Assembly (NCBI GenBank): GCA_013214525.1
Contig: JABSSG010000008.1
Location: 1 to 35,710, forward strand
Source of the DNA: Rickettsiales bacterium
GTDB taxonomy: Bacteria; Pseudomonadota; Alphaproteobacteria; Rickettsiales; JABSSG01
Direction of reading: 5' to 3'
Length of the DNA stretch: 35,710 nucleotides
This document shows, in pieces, positions 9,489 through 17,689 of this stretch. Made by a program: the position numbers and the translations under genes. The notes under the pieces are model-generated. The model had not been told where the DNA came from. It made no database searches and saw only the letters and a list, made by a program, of their open reading frames with translations. Position 1 is the first letter of the stretch. Each line of letters starts with the position of its first letter.

Positions 9489-10473
9489 TATAAAGAAATT
9501 CTTAATTGCCTGTTGTATAATATTTGCATACAGCAATTGTCAAGCTAAAGAACTCAATGTCCTAGTTACTATAACTCCCATTTATAGCTTAGTTAAAAAT
9601 GTCACTGGTGACCTTCAAAATGTGCAATTATTAATTGATAAAAACATGTGTCCACATGATTATCAAATGCGCCCTTCAGATGTTCGTAAAATAAATAGAG
9701 CTGATCTAATAATTACAGTAGGGGAAGGATTTGAAGTTTTCTTGTTTAATTACTTAAACAAAGCTCATATTAACGCCGAAATCAAAAAACTAGTAAAAAT
9801 CAATAATCTAACCCTGTTACCTGCTAGCGATTCATTTCAAAATAATACACACGCACATCATCATGACCACGATCACGACCACGATCATACTTGCAATCAT
9901 GATCACTCTCATAAACATTTACATTATGATGATAATGTGGAATTTGACTGGAATTTTTGGCCGTCACCTAAAAATGCTAAAGCAATTGTAAAATGGGTTG
10001 CTAAAGAACTTTCTAGCAAAGACCCTACTAATGCCAAAATATATTCACAAAATGCTAAAAAAACTATAGCTAGAATAACAAAGCTAGATTCGAAAATCAG
10101 AAAAAAACTAACTCCTGTAAAAAACAAAAATTTCATTGTATTGAATGATTATTATCAATATATAGAAAAAGAATATGGTCTATCTAATGTAGGTGCTATC
10201 GTTATAGATAAAAATTTTGGCTATAGTGCAAAAAGAATCGATGGGATTAAAAAAATAGTTAACAAAAAACATGCTAATTGCATATTTGTTGAACTTCATA
10301 CTCCTCGAGAACTAGTTAAAAAAATAGAATATATAACAGGAGCAAAAGTAGCATATGTAGATATAGAATGGGGAAGGTCTAATGAAAATATTACCGATAA
10401 GGATGTTTACTTTTCTATGATGGAACAAAATGCACAAAATATAACCGAGTGTCTACTCCATAAACAAAAATAA
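9478..10473 (+). CDS. ZnuA-like metal ABC transporter substrate-binding protein with altered ligand residues
   Basis: Periplasmic solute-binding protein of the zinc/manganese (cluster A-I) family, 331 residues. A signal peptide covers about residues 1-23 (core LIACCIIFAY, cleavage near CQA/KE). It aligns with E. coli ZnuA through PHDYQMRPSDVRKINRADL and keeps the first His (His60) and a His/Asp-rich loop at about 125-149. From memory of the E. coli protein, other ligand positions differ: the His of HLWLSP is Asn159 in WNFWPSP, the His of GHF is Ala240, the Glu before His60 is Pro, and the FHD His is Asn223. Zinc binding by the standard pocket is thus doubtful. No permease or ATPase partner is present in the window. 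It overlaps the PLP enzyme gene, so the two are probably cotranscribed. Confidence 0.85.
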   Translation: MLHNIKKFLIACCIIFAYSNCQAKELNVLVTITPIYSLVKNVTGDLQNVQLLIDKNMCPHDYQMRPSDVRKINRADLIITVGEGFEVFLFNYLNKAHINAEIKKLVKINNLTLLPASDSFQNNTHAHHHDHDHDHDHTCNHDHSHKHLHYDDNVEFDWNFWPSPKNAKAIVKWVAKELSSKDPTNAKIYSQNAKKTIARITKLDSKIRKKLTPVKNKNFIVLNDYYQYIEKEYGLSNVGAIVIDKNFGYSAKRIDGIKKIVNKKHANCIFVELHTPRELVKKIEYITGAKVAYVDIEWGRSNENITDKDVYFSMMEQNAQNITECLLHKQK

Positions 10474-10534
10474 TTTGATCAATCAAATTATGAGCAGATG
10501 CATGCTTCCACCTTATATAGAACAAAAAGATTGC

Positions 10535-10563
10535 TTGCTTTTCCTAGGTATTGTTAATATATT
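10535..10563 (+). promoter_or_regulatory. Predicted promoter for SRP RNA
   Basis: TTGCTT (10535-10540), 17-base spacer, TATATT (10558-10563), with a start expected at about 10570, exactly at the 5' end of the SRP RNA closing stem. An inverted repeat just after the ZnuA-like stop (10472-10478 with 10483-10489) may shield it from read-through, but it lacks a T-tract. Confidence 0.6.
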
Positions 10564-10570
10564 TACCCTT

Positions 10571-10646
10571 GAGGCGGACAGGTAAATCGCCAATTCGGAC
10601 AGGTCTGAAAGGAAGCATCCGTAACGAATCCTATCTGGGTCGCCTC
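10571..10646 (+). ncRNA. ffs: Signal recognition particle RNA, small bacterial (4.5S-like) type
   Basis: The RNA pairs with Ffh to target membrane proteins cotranslationally. The ends pair perfectly (GAGGCG 10571-10576 with CGCCTC 10641-10646), continuing with GAC/GTC, AG/CT and GUA/UAU across small bulges, and with AUUCG/CGAAU below the tip. The conserved apical domain is present: ACAGGTCTGAAAGGAAGCA (10599-10617) corresponds to the usual CAGGTCCGGAAGGAAGCA. Here the tetraloop is GAAA closed by a U-G pair rather than GGAA closed by C-G. It is about 76 nt long, short even for a bacterial SRP RNA. It sits between the ZnuA-like gene and the flavoprotein gene. Confidence 0.9.
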
Positions 10647-10669
10647 ACATCATTAAATTATATTAAAAA

Positions 10670-11689
10670 ATGGATTTAGCTATAATCGGTGCAGGACCTG
10701 TAGGTTTATTCGCAGCATTTCAAGCAGGGTTATTAGGTATAAAATCTTGTGTTATAGATTCACAAGAATTTGTTGGTGGACAATGTTCCGCATTATACCC
10801 AGAAAAACCAATTTACGATATTCCAGCACATTCTTGTATTTCAGGAGACACACTTACTAAAAATCTTGAAACACAAGCAAAACATTTCAATACAGTTTTT
10901 CATCTAGGAGAACAAGTAACAGAAATTTCCAGAGAAGACAAAACAAATAATTTCATTTTAAAAACTCCAACTGGCAAAATCATACAAGCAAAAACTATAT
11001 TAATCGCTGCAGGCTTAGGAGTTTTTCTACCTAATAAACCAAGAGTTAAAGATATAGAAAATTATGAAAATAAATCTATCTTTTACAGCATTAAAAATAG
11101 AAATTATTTTAAAAACAAAGACATAGTTATATTTGGTGGGGGAGATTCAGCCGCTGATTGGACTATTGACCTTGTTGATATTGCTAAATCAACTACCCTT
11201 GTGCATAGAAGAGAGCAATTCAGATGTGCTCCTGCAAGCATGAATGCTTTAGAAACTTTAGAAAAGAACGGCAAATTAAATATCGAAAGATCAAAACAAT
11301 TAATAGAATTAAAAGGAAATAAAAATACTGGAGAACTACAAACTGTAACTATTGCAGATGCAGATAACAATACAAAAGAACTTAAAGCCAATGCTAGTCT
11401 ATTCTTTTTAGGAGCATCAATCTCTCTTGGACCAATTATAAATTGGCAATTAAATATAGAAAAAAAAGCAATCAAAGTAGATCCATCTAAAATGTCTACC
11501 AATATTTCAGGTATTTTTGGTGCAGGCGATATAATAACTTATCCTGGCAAACTTCAATCAATAGTAGTTGGATTTGGTGAAGCTGTAAGAGCTTGTTATT
11601 CTATACATGCTTATTTGAACCCTAATAAAACTCAAGGATTTATACATTCTACTTCACAAGCTGACTTATTTACTCCTGCTAAAGTTTAA
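10670..11689 (+). CDS. Ferredoxin/flavodoxin-NADP+ reductase (thioredoxin-reductase-like type)
   Basis: FAD- and NADPH-dependent flavoprotein, 339 residues, that passes electrons between NADPH and ferredoxin or flavodoxin in the cytoplasm. The N-terminal FAD dinucleotide motif is GAGPVG (7-12); the family mark GGQCSALYPEKPIYDIPA follows at about 37-54. The NAD(P) motif GGGDSA lies at about 156-161 with HRRE-type residues after it, and a C-terminal GAGD completes the FAD site. It lacks the CxxC of true thioredoxin reductases, so the Bacillus YumC-type reductase is the better match. The ATG lies 24 bases after the SRP RNA without a clear Shine-Dalgarno, so it may be read as an extension of that transcript. 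Confidence 0.92.
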   Translation: MDLAIIGAGPVGLFAAFQAGLLGIKSCVIDSQEFVGGQCSALYPEKPIYDIPAHSCISGDTLTKNLETQAKHFNTVFHLGEQVTEISREDKTNNFILKTPTGKIIQAKTILIAAGLGVFLPNKPRVKDIENYENKSIFYSIKNRNYFKNKDIVIFGGGDSAADWTIDLVDIAKSTTLVHRREQFRCAPASMNALETLEKNGKLNIERSKQLIELKGNKNTGELQTVTIADADNNTKELKANASLFFLGASISLGPIINWQLNIEKKAIKVDPSKMSTNISGIFGAGDIITYPGKLQSIVVGFGEAVRACYSIHAYLNPNKTQGFIHSTSQADLFTPAKV

Positions 11690-11743
11690 CTCCTAAAGTA
11701 CAACTGAATATATAGCTGCTTGACATTAACTAACAAGCTTTTC

Positions 11744-11786
11744 TTGACGTATCAACAATTTGAAACTACGATGCAATCTCAAATTG
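11744..11786 (+). promoter_or_regulatory. Promoter with a straddling inverted repeat, upstream of the 271/247-residue gene pair
   Basis: TTGACG (11744-11749), 17-base spacer, TACGAT (11767-11772), start expected near 11779, 27 bases before the ATG at 11806. An exact 8-bp inverted repeat, CAATTTGA (11756-11763) and TCAAATTG (11779-11786), brackets the -10 element, a typical place for a repressor operator. A second small stem TGCAAT/ATTGCA overlaps it (11772-11777, 11783-11788). Confidence 0.6.
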
Positions 11787-11805
11787 CACAACATAATTTC
11801 AAAAA

Positions 11806-12621
11806 ATGTTAGATACAGAATCAGGTTACTTAGATCAAAATTATAATAATAAAGATTTATTTTATAAATGTTATCTAAGTGATAAATATTTAACAACAAA
11901 CTTACAAGACTCTATAGAAAGTATAGATCCTACAAGCATATCATTCTCATTTTTTGATATTGGACTAAGCCAAGAGGAAATAGACTTATTTTCTAGTTTT
12001 GAAATAAATAATTCTGATTATTTAATATTAGCGGAAGACCTACATAACTTACAAGAACAAACAAAAGATTTTCTAGGGAAGTTCAAATATGATATCAGAA
12101 GAAATAAAACAGAGTCGGTTAGAGAAGGGGCAAAACTAATTACTAAGCTTACTAGCACAGTTTTAGGAGCATCAGGTTATGATTCAGCATTAGTTATACT
12201 CAAAACACTTCCAGCTGGTTATGCTGAAAATATTTATCTTCATAGAGATAAAAATAACTTTGAAATATTAGGCATAGATAATCTATGTGAATTTGAAAAT
12301 AAATATTTTTTTATCTTTGTATTAAAAGGTATAACAACTCTATATTATCAGTTTAACGAACAAGAGAAAGAGCTCTTCAATAGCTATGCCAAAGACGACT
12401 TAAATTCTTTTGGTTATTATGCTTCAATGCCAGATTGGTTCTCAGAGAAGGGACTAGAACAAAAAATCAACATATCAAACTATGTAATGCCTGAATTTGG
12501 CTATGGTTCTGTGCATTTAGCAGGGGAAAAACTTGGTACATGCCATGCTATCCCTTTAGCACCAACTAGTAGAGTAATTTTATTAATAGCACCGGACGAA
12601 GAATATTTAATTAAGAGGTAA
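11806..12621 (+). CDS. Uncharacterised protein with an HxD...H...R pattern
   Basis: I do not recognise this 271-residue protein. It has no signal peptide or membrane segment. The first 110 residues are acidic and probably helical; the rest looks like a beta-rich domain. Within it, LHRDKNNFEILGI gives an HxD (His146, Asp148), and about 100 residues later VHLAGEKLGTCHAIPLAPTSRVILLI gives His247 with Arg256 nine residues on. That arrangement resembles the metal and 2-oxoglutarate ligands of double-stranded beta-helix oxygenases, and the end also recalls DUF1826 proteins. Both are weak, pattern-based guesses. It is first in a two-gene unit: the next ATG is 2 bases after its stop, preceded by AAGAGG inside this gene. 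A strong promoter lies upstream and a terminator closes the unit. Confidence 0.75.
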   Translation: MLDTESGYLDQNYNNKDLFYKCYLSDKYLTTNLQDSIESIDPTSISFSFFDIGLSQEEIDLFSSFEINNSDYLILAEDLHNLQEQTKDFLGKFKYDIRRNKTESVREGAKLITKLTSTVLGASGYDSALVILKTLPAGYAENIYLHRDKNNFEILGIDNLCEFENKYFFIFVLKGITTLYYQFNEQEKELFNSYAKDDLNSFGYYASMPDWFSEKGLEQKINISNYVMPEFGYGSVHLAGEKLGTCHAIPLAPTSRVILLIAPDEEYLIKR

Positions 12622-12623
12622 AA

Positions 12624-13367
12624 ATGGATCAAAATATAATAGCAGAAGAATTATCTTTAGAAGAGATTTCAGAACAGATAAAAGAAGTACGTATCAAAAT
12701 AGACACTATAGAAACCAAACGAAATGAAATAAAAGAAGAGAGAGAAAAACTCGAAGACATACTTATTATCAAAGGGGAAAGAACCCAACAAATTACAATT
12801 GAAGATATTCAAGAATGCAAAGAAACATCTGAAAACACCATAAAAGAATACGATGCCAAAATAGAACAACTAGAACAAAAAGCTTTAAATATTCAAAGTC
12901 AATTGTATATCAATTCTCCAAGTATAGTTAAATCAAAACAAGAACTAACTCAATTAGGAATTATTATCCCACCTTATTGTAACCTAGTATGTTGGAATAA
13001 TGTAATTACCGTAGCTTCAACACCTGGAGAGACAATTAAAAAACTCATAAAATTACTAACATCTTTTGAAAGCACTTTAAATGAGTTAACAGCTGCTAGA
13101 AATGCTAAATTACTTGAGCTAGAGAAATTTGATAAAAAACTAGAAGAAGAATTATTAGCACAACAAGAGTTATCACTTGTTCTAGAAACAGCTAAAATAA
13201 ATAAACAGCTTGAAGACCTTTTTGATGGAGATATCAGTATTGAATCTATATTTGGCGATGAGAAAGATAGTACAAAGAGCGAGGTAGTGAGTAGTGATAC
13301 TTCTGAGCAAGAACAAGAGGTAACAGGAGAAACTACTACGTATGTTAACTATGAATATCACAATTAA
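12624..13367 (+). CDS. Uncharacterised coiled-coil protein
   Basis: I do not recognise this 247-residue acidic protein. Residues about 10-95 and 150-200 are Glu/Lys/Gln-rich heptad-like helices, separated by a compact segment with two cysteines (PPYCNLVCWNN, about 112-122). The C-terminal 35 residues are Ser/Thr/Glu-rich and probably disordered. There is no signal peptide and no membrane segment. The gene starts 2 bases after the 271-residue protein, with a good ribosome-binding site (AAGAGG), and ends just before an intrinsic terminator. The two products are therefore made together and may act together (inference). Coiled-coil composition will give spurious similarity to many proteins, so no function is proposed. 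Confidence 0.75.
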   Translation: MDQNIIAEELSLEEISEQIKEVRIKIDTIETKRNEIKEEREKLEDILIIKGERTQQITIEDIQECKETSENTIKEYDAKIEQLEQKALNIQSQLYINSPSIVKSKQELTQLGIIIPPYCNLVCWNNVITVASTPGETIKKLIKLLTSFESTLNELTAARNAKLLELEKFDKKLEEELLAQQELSLVLETAKINKQLEDLFDGDISIESIFGDEKDSTKSEVVSSDTSEQEQEVTGETTTYVNYEYHN

Positions 13368-13368
13368 C

Positions 13369-13401
13369 AACTCAAGATATTCAATAGCTTGAGTTATTTT
13401 T
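13369..13401 (+). terminator. Intrinsic terminator after the two-gene unit
   Basis: An 8-bp perfect stem AACTCAAG (13369-13376) / CTTGAGTT (13388-13395) with an 11-base loop is followed by ATTTTT, directly after the stop at 13365-13367. Confidence 0.8.
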
Positions 13402-13459
13402 AAATGGATGCATTACTTGCTGAAAAGACTTTATAGAAAAAATAAGCTTCATTATAAAA

Positions 13460-13843
13460 TTATAACTCAGTATGTTCCGCTATCTCACCACATATATTAT
13501 TGCAGTATTCTTCTCCTTTTGATTGTTCCACAGCTGTATCACATACACCCCAAAAATCTTTAGAATTTGGTAAACAAGGTACAATCTTATCAGCATATGC
13601 ATACCAATGATATGATGAAGGCATATTAATATATTGAGAAGCAATACTTGTAAATAATTCACACTCTTCTTTATGATCCAATCTGCTGTCTTGACATAAT
13701 AATCTAGTTTCCTCATCACTGGATACACAATCAAAAAGATTATCAAATTTCCCTGTCTCTTTAAGTGCCTTGTGAATCTGTAAAACTTTATCATAACAAT
13801 CTATTGCTTCACCTTTTACCAAAGTTTGTTTAGAAATTTTCAT
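13460..13843 (-). CDS. Small cysteine-rich protein ending in HTEL (candidate host-directed effector)
   Basis: An unrecognised 127-residue protein. I choose the ATG at 13841-13843: AAGGAG lies 8 bases upstream. A GTG three codons earlier would overlap that site. It has eight cysteines (16, 39, 50, 61, 90, 101, 114, 118), three pairs spaced C-x10-C (39/50, 50/61, 90/101) and a final C-x3-C. Such an even, regular set suggests disulphides, hence function outside the cytosol. No signal peptide, membrane helix or lipobox is visible, so export would need a specialised system. The C-terminus is Cys-x5-HTEL, the same ending as the 33382-33972 protein. HTEL is a KDEL-variant ER-retrieval signal known in animal carboxylesterases. 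The gene stands alone between convergent and divergent neighbours. Confidence 0.8.
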   Translation of the reverse strand: MKISKQTLVKGEAIDCYDKVLQIHKALKETGKFDNLFDCVSSDEETRLLCQDSRLDHKEECELFTSIASQYINMPSSYHWYAYADKIVPCLPNSKDFWGVCDTAVEQSKGEEYCNNICGEIAEHTEL

Positions 13844-13932
13844 ATAATCCACTCCTTTACTTTAATTTATTCTTATTCAATTGTAGATATATATTCAGAA
13901 AATTACAGAGAAAAAAGAAAAATAGAAGCATC

Positions 13933-13962
13933 TTGACTAGTCTCGTCAGAATAGGATATGTT
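13933..13962 (+). promoter_or_regulatory. Predicted promoter for lysS-eno-DUF455
   Basis: TTGACT (13933-13938), 18-base spacer, TATGTT (13957-13962), start about 20 bases before the lysS ATG at 13988. The divergent cysteine-rich gene begins about 90 bases to the left. Confidence 0.5.
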
Positions 13963-13987
13963 AAAGGGTTAATTATAAAGAAATTTT

Positions 13988-15565
13988 ATGTCACAATTAA
14001 TAAAAGAACTTGCTCAAAAAACTTCTGCTTGGCCATTTGAATTAGCAAGAAAAATTTTAAAAAGAATTAACAATAAAACTCCTGATAAAGGATATGTACT
14101 ATTTGAAGCCGGTTATGGACCTTCAGGCTTACCACATATCGGCACTTATGGCGAAATGATTAGAACTAAAATGGTACAAAATGCCTTCACACAAATTTCA
14201 GACATTCCCACAAAGTTTTTTGTTATTTCAGATGATATGGATGGGTTAAGAAGCATCCCAGAAAACATTCCTAATCATCAAATGTTAGAAAAACATCTAC
14301 AAGAACCTTTAACTTCCATACCTGATCCATTTAACGAATGTCAGAGTTATGGTCATTACATGAATAAAAAACTTAGAGAATTTCTTGATCATTTTGGTTT
14401 TGAATATGAATTTAAAAGTGCAACTGAATTATACAAAACTGGGCAACTAGACGAGTATCTTTTAAAAGCTCTCAAAAACTATGATAAAATAATGAAAATC
14501 ATGCTTCCTACACTCAGGGAAGAAAGACAAAAAACTTACAGCCCATTTTTACCAATCTGCCCAGAAACTAACAAAGTACTTTATGTACAAGTGATTGATA
14601 GAGATATAGAAAAAGGCACGATAACCTATTTAGATGAAAAAACTAAACAAAAAATTACAATGCCTGTCACAGAAGGGAAATGTAAATTACAGTGGAAACC
14701 AGATTTTGGAGTTAGATGGGCTGCTCTCGATGTAGATTTTGAAATGTACGGAAAAGATCATTTAGCAAATGGCAAAATTTATAGTAGTATTTGTAGGGCT
14801 GTTGGAGGAAATCCTCCTGAACAATTCTTTTACGAACTTTTCTTAGATGAAGAAGGTCGTAAAATTTCCAAGTCAAAAGGTAATGGTATTACAATTGATG
14901 AATGGCTACAATATGCCCCTCTTGAAAGCCTAGCTTTTTATATGTATCAACACCCAAGAAAAGCAAAAAAACTTTATTTTGATGTAATACCTAAAGCAGT
15001 TGATGAATACATAGCTTTTTTAAATAAATTTAATAAAAGTAATCAACAAGAACAACTTGATAACCCTGTAGCACATGTTCATAATTTTGAAGTACCAAAA
15101 CATGAATTGCATGGCTTAACATTCAATTTATTAATAAATCTTGCAAGTGCCTGTAATCCAACAGATCAAAATATACTGTTAGGTTTTATATCAAAATATG
15201 CAACAGATTTCGATCCAGCTAAGGATAAATTCATATATATGTTATCTTCTTATGCTAGAAAATATTATGAAAACTTTATAAAACCAAACAAAGTTTATAA
15301 AACACCAGATACGCATGAAAAAGAACTACTTGAAAGAGTAAAGAAATCCTTGCAAGAACTTCCTAAAAATGCTACTGCAAGTGATGCTCAGAATATTTTT
15401 TATACTGTTGCTAAGATAGCAAATTATGAAAATATGAGAGATTTCTTTCTCATGATTTATGAAACTCTGCTTGGTCAGAAAGAAGGACCTAGACTTGGTT
15501 CATTTGTTTTATTATATGGGATTGATAAGACAATAGAATTAATAAATTCAGCATTAAAAAAATAG
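13988..15565 (+). CDS. lysS: Class I lysyl-tRNA synthetase
   Basis: This enzyme charges tRNA-Lys using a class I Rossmann core, unlike the class II LysRS of most bacteria. Class I LysRS is found in archaea, spirochaetes and many alphaproteobacteria, including Rickettsiales, and is a useful clue to the origin of this DNA. The protein (525 residues) has the HIGH-type motif in GPSGLPHIGTYGE (HIGT at 50-53) and the KMSKS-type motif KISKS at 292-296 within GRKISKSKGNG. The C-terminal half is helical and binds the anticodon. No truncation is visible. It is followed after 7 bases by eno, so the two are probably cotranscribed. The gene symbol lysS is used for class I enzymes; lysK is a synonym. Confidence 0.96.
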   Translation: MSQLIKELAQKTSAWPFELARKILKRINNKTPDKGYVLFEAGYGPSGLPHIGTYGEMIRTKMVQNAFTQISDIPTKFFVISDDMDGLRSIPENIPNHQMLEKHLQEPLTSIPDPFNECQSYGHYMNKKLREFLDHFGFEYEFKSATELYKTGQLDEYLLKALKNYDKIMKIMLPTLREERQKTYSPFLPICPETNKVLYVQVIDRDIEKGTITYLDEKTKQKITMPVTEGKCKLQWKPDFGVRWAALDVDFEMYGKDHLANGKIYSSICRAVGGNPPEQFFYELFLDEEGRKISKSKGNGITIDEWLQYAPLESLAFYMYQHPRKAKKLYFDVIPKAVDEYIAFLNKFNKSNQQEQLDNPVAHVHNFEVPKHELHGLTFNLLINLASACNPTDQNILLGFISKYATDFDPAKDKFIYMLSSYARKYYENFIKPNKVYKTPDTHEKELLERVKKSLQELPKNATASDAQNIFYTVAKIANYENMRDFFLMIYETLLGQKEGPRLGSFVLLYGIDKTIELINSALKK

Positions 15566-15572
15566 TGAAAAT

Positions 15573-16862
15573 ATGACAAAAATAAAAAGAATAATTGCCA
15601 GAGAAATAATAGACAGTCGTGGCAATCCTACAGTTGAAGTTGACGCATGTTTAGAGAATGGCATATCAGGCAGAGCGACTGCTCCCAGTGGTGCTTCAAA
15701 AGGTATTAGAGAGGCTGTAGAATTAAGAGATGGCGATATAAATAGGTTTCATGGAAGAGGGGTTTTAAAGGCTGTCAATAATGTTAATACCATAATTAAC
15801 ACAGGACTAATCGGCAAAGATTGTACCAATCAAGAAAATATTGATTCTATTTTGTTAGAACTCGATGGTACTGAAAATAAATCTAAGCTAGGAGCAAATG
15901 CAATTATAGCTACCTCAACAGCTGTATTAAAAGCAGCTTCTTTATCACAGAAAAAAATATTATGCAGGTACTTAAATAACAATTGTTCTCTCTTACCAAT
16001 ACCTTTCATGAATATTCTAAATGGTGGTGCTCATGCAAATAATGGATTAGATATTCAGGAAATTATGATTGTACCAGCTGAAGCTAAAAATATAAAAGAG
16101 GCCATCCGAGCTGGAGCAGAAATATTTTCGTCATTAAAAGAAATTTTATCTAAAAAAAACCTAAGTACATCTGTAGGAGATGAAGGAGGCTTTGCTCCAA
16201 AACTTAAATCAAATACAGAGGCAATAGAACTAGTAATGTTAGCAATTCAAAAAGCTGGATACAAATCTGGAAAAGATATTATGCTTGCACTTGATGTTGC
16301 TGCTTCTGAATTTTATAGAGACGGTTTATATTATATAAAAGAAAAAAATAAAGGAATCTCAAATAGTGAATTTATTCAATTTTTAGAAGATCTGGTGACT
16401 TCTTTTCCTATTTATTCAATTGAAGATGCTTTAGCACAAGACGATTATATTGGATGGCAAGAAATAACCAAAAAATTAGGCAATAAAATTCAATTAGTAG
16501 GAGATGATATCTTTGTAACTAATGAAAAAATTCTTTCCAACTGTATTAAAATGCAAATAGGAAATTCTATTTTAATAAAGCCAAATCAAATTGGTACAAT
16601 TACTGAGACTTTAAGAACAATTAGATTAGCTCAAAAAAATAATTACAACTGTATTATGTCACATAGATCAGGAGAAACTGAAGACACTGTAATTGCACAT
16701 CTTGCAGTAGGTTTTAATTGTAATCAAATTAAAATAGGGTCAATTTGCAGATCAGACAGAACCGCAAAATATAATGAGTTAATAAGAATAGAGGAATATT
16801 TAGCAGAAGATGCAAAATACAGCAAGTTACATACAGTATTTGCTCAAGCTTGTTATACATAA
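15573..16862 (+). CDS. eno: Enolase
   Basis: Enolase converts 2-phosphoglycerate to phosphoenolpyruvate in the cytoplasm. The 429-residue protein begins with the family's IIAREIIDSRGNPTVEVD segment and contains GGAHANNGLDIQE, SVGDEGGFAP, the metal-binding LVGDDIFVTN, LIKPNQIGT with the catalytic lysine, and SHRSGETEDT at about 363-372. All expected catalytic and Mg-binding segments are present. The presence of enolase argues against a Rickettsia-type genome that has lost glycolysis/gluconeogenesis, and fits Anaplasmataceae or Midichloriaceae-like metabolism (inference). It sits between lysS and a DUF455 protein in one plus-strand run. Confidence 0.97.
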   Translation: MTKIKRIIAREIIDSRGNPTVEVDACLENGISGRATAPSGASKGIREAVELRDGDINRFHGRGVLKAVNNVNTIINTGLIGKDCTNQENIDSILLELDGTENKSKLGANAIIATSTAVLKAASLSQKKILCRYLNNNCSLLPIPFMNILNGGAHANNGLDIQEIMIVPAEAKNIKEAIRAGAEIFSSLKEILSKKNLSTSVGDEGGFAPKLKSNTEAIELVMLAIQKAGYKSGKDIMLALDVAASEFYRDGLYYIKEKNKGISNSEFIQFLEDLVTSFPIYSIEDALAQDDYIGWQEITKKLGNKIQLVGDDIFVTNEKILSNCIKMQIGNSILIKPNQIGTITETLRTIRLAQKNNYNCIMSHRSGETEDTVIAHLAVGFNCNQIKIGSICRSDRTAKYNELIRIEEYLAEDAKYSKLHTVFAQACYT

Positions 16863-16875
16863 TGAGTATATCTAA

Positions 16876-17682
16876 GTGATAAAGAAAAATGGCTTTTTAG
16901 AAGCAAAAAGAATTCTTTTAATTTGTGACCCTTACCAAAAAATACAGGAAACATTTGCATTTTTTAACAAGATTGATGATTTTAATTTCAATGTAAAAAC
17001 ATCTGTTGAATCTATTCCTATCCCTGGTCGCCCTGACAGCCCTATTCTTGTGCCTCCCTCTAAACTACCTATGCGAAAAATGACGTCCAAAGAAGGAGTT
17101 GCTGCTATGATCCACGCTATTGCTCACATAGAATTCAATGCTATTAATATAGGATTAGATGCTGTATATCGTTTCCAAAATATGCCTGAACAATATTATT
17201 ATGACTGGTTATTTGTCGCAAATGATGAAGCAAAACATTTTTCACTACTAAACGATTATTTAAATACTCTTGACTATCAATATGGCTCTTTCAATGCACA
17301 TAATCGATTATGGGATATGACCTTAAAAACTGAAAGCAATTGCCTTCATAGAATGGCACTTGTACCAAGAGTTCTTGAAGCAAGAGGATTAGATGTTACT
17401 CCCTCATTATTAGAAAAATTTGCAAAGATAAATGATCATAAAGCATGTGAGATTTTAGAAATCATTCAAAAAGAAGAGGTAAAACATGTTGAAATTGGTA
17501 ATTATTGGTACAAGTTTTTATGTGATTTAGAGGGTCTAAATTATATACAAACATTTGAAAAACTTCTTAACATATACGCTCCAAACACAATTAGACCTCC
17601 CATTAATAAACCTCTTAGAAAAAAAGCAGGGTTTAACCAAGAAGAAATAAACTTTTTAATGGGAATAATCGAAAAACAGTAA
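16876..17682 (+). CDS. DUF455 ferritin-like protein
   Basis: Member of the DUF455 family of ferritin-like four-helix proteins, which are often adjacent to metabolic genes; function is not established. The probable di-metal ligands are visible as HIEFNAI (Glu86 with His80/His84), NDEAKHF (Glu118, His121) and KEEVKH (Glu201, His204), giving the repeated E-x2-H pattern of this fold. The 268-residue length is normal. The only in-frame start before the conserved region is GTG at 16876-16878, because an in-frame TAA lies immediately upstream; there is little Shine-Dalgarno. It follows eno by 13 bases and ends 7 bases before the convergent thioredoxin-like gene. Confidence 0.88.
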   Translation: MIKKNGFLEAKRILLICDPYQKIQETFAFFNKIDDFNFNVKTSVESIPIPGRPDSPILVPPSKLPMRKMTSKEGVAAMIHAIAHIEFNAINIGLDAVYRFQNMPEQYYYDWLFVANDEAKHFSLLNDYLNTLDYQYGSFNAHNRLWDMTLKTESNCLHRMALVPRVLEARGLDVTPSLLEKFAKINDHKACEILEIIQKEEVKHVEIGNYWYKFLCDLEGLNYIQTFEKLLNIYAPNTIRPPINKPLRKKAGFNQEEINFLMGIIEKQ

Positions 17683-17689
17683 ATTATTA

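Noticed and set aside
9847-9930. Tandem CAC/GAC repeat as a possible mobile or CRISPR-like repeat
   Set aside because: It encodes the His/Asp-rich loop of the ZnuA-like protein; the repetition is at protein level.
11718-11742. Terminator after the flavoprotein gene (GCTTG/CAAGC plus TTTT)
   Set aside because: Only five pairs with a long loop; too weak to call, although it might cause partial termination.
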